From Labilibaculum sp. (GTDB lineage: Bacteria; Bacteroidota; Bacteroidia; Bacteroidales; Marinifilaceae): DNA of 64,000 nt. This document shows positions 63,997 through 64,000 of the stretch, piece after piece. The notes beneath the pieces were generated by a model, which worked only from the letters and a program-made list of their open reading frames with translations, searched no databases and had not been told where the DNA came from. The stretch's first letter is position 1, and every line of letters begins with the position of its first letter. The translations under genes were made by a program, and so were the position numbers. The stretch is taken from the NCBI GenBank assembly GCA_016342745.1, contig JAEINT010000002.1, forward strand, positions 423,315 through 487,314. Direction: 5' to 3'.

Positions 63997-64000
63997 ATTA

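Overview
The window is AT-rich (roughly one third G+C by eye) and comes from a Bacteroidota chromosome. The evidence is Bacteroidota-style lipoproteins, a TonB with a poly-proline linker, a very large secreted lamin-tail protein with a FlgD-like C-terminus, HflX/LpxK/SppA/RadC of the Bacteroidota type, and dispersed Bacteroidota-style intergenic repeats. A marine Marinilabiliales-like bacterium is plausible, but that rank is inference.

Two very different halves are visible. From 1 to about 47.5 kb lies a dense accessory island of conflict and defence modules. From 47.66 kb (tRNA-Ala) to the end is ordinary core genome: tonB, hflX, asd, a 2100-residue surface protein, lpxK, sppA, folK, upp, radC, rpsT and tRNA-Glu, most separated by clean hairpin terminators. 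The 3' end of tRNA-Ala faces the island, a usual integration geometry. No integrase is visible, so the far end must lie outside the window.

Island layout: (a) 0.3-1.9 kb, a deoxynucleotidase-like HAD protein and two small unknown proteins; (b) 2.2-5.0 kb, two lipoproteins and a Sec-exported WHH (HNH/EndoVII) nuclease toxin; (c) 5.2-13.2 kb, a GIY-YIG/DUF4357 protein and a complete type I restriction-modification system (hsdM-hsdS-hsdR); (d) 13.3-14.1 kb, a winged-helix protein overlapping a membrane-anchored TIR-like protein; (e) 14.3-20.5 kb, a tightly overlapping DUF6361-like, phospholipase D-like and SNF2-like helicase trio; (f) 21.1-30.3 kb, a von Willebrand A protein, a membrane-spanning lipoprotein, an FtsZ/tubulin-like GTPase, a giant papain-like protease and two exported proteins; (g) an HNH endonuclease; (h) 31.5-37.0 kb on the minus strand, glycosyltransferase, radical SAM/SPASM, a nucleotidyltransferase-tyrosine phosphatase fusion, an O-methyltransferase and a WG-repeat protein; (i) 37.1-40.1 kb, an AAA+ regulator, a GC-rich structured element, a zinc-cluster protein, a small protein and a decayed gene; (j) 40.2-42.6 kb, RNase HI, an unknown protein and an EEP nuclease with a gene remnant; (k) 43.2-45.4 kb, small membrane proteins; (l) 45.8-47.4 kb, a three-gene HipBST toxin-antitoxin system with three phased operators.

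The most striking points are the tubulin/protease/vWA operon and two families of non-coding repeats that sit at module boundaries. One family (about 2.0, 5.1 and 20.6 kb) has a rigid layout: palindrome, 2 nt, TTGACA, 3 nt, TTGACA, 24-25 nt, then a TAnnTTT-like box. It looks like a shared promoter/operator for three modules, and two copies flank the WHH toxin module. The second family (TGTAAACC boxes) gives two 124-bp direct repeats around HipBST and an inverted relative at the left edge of the window.
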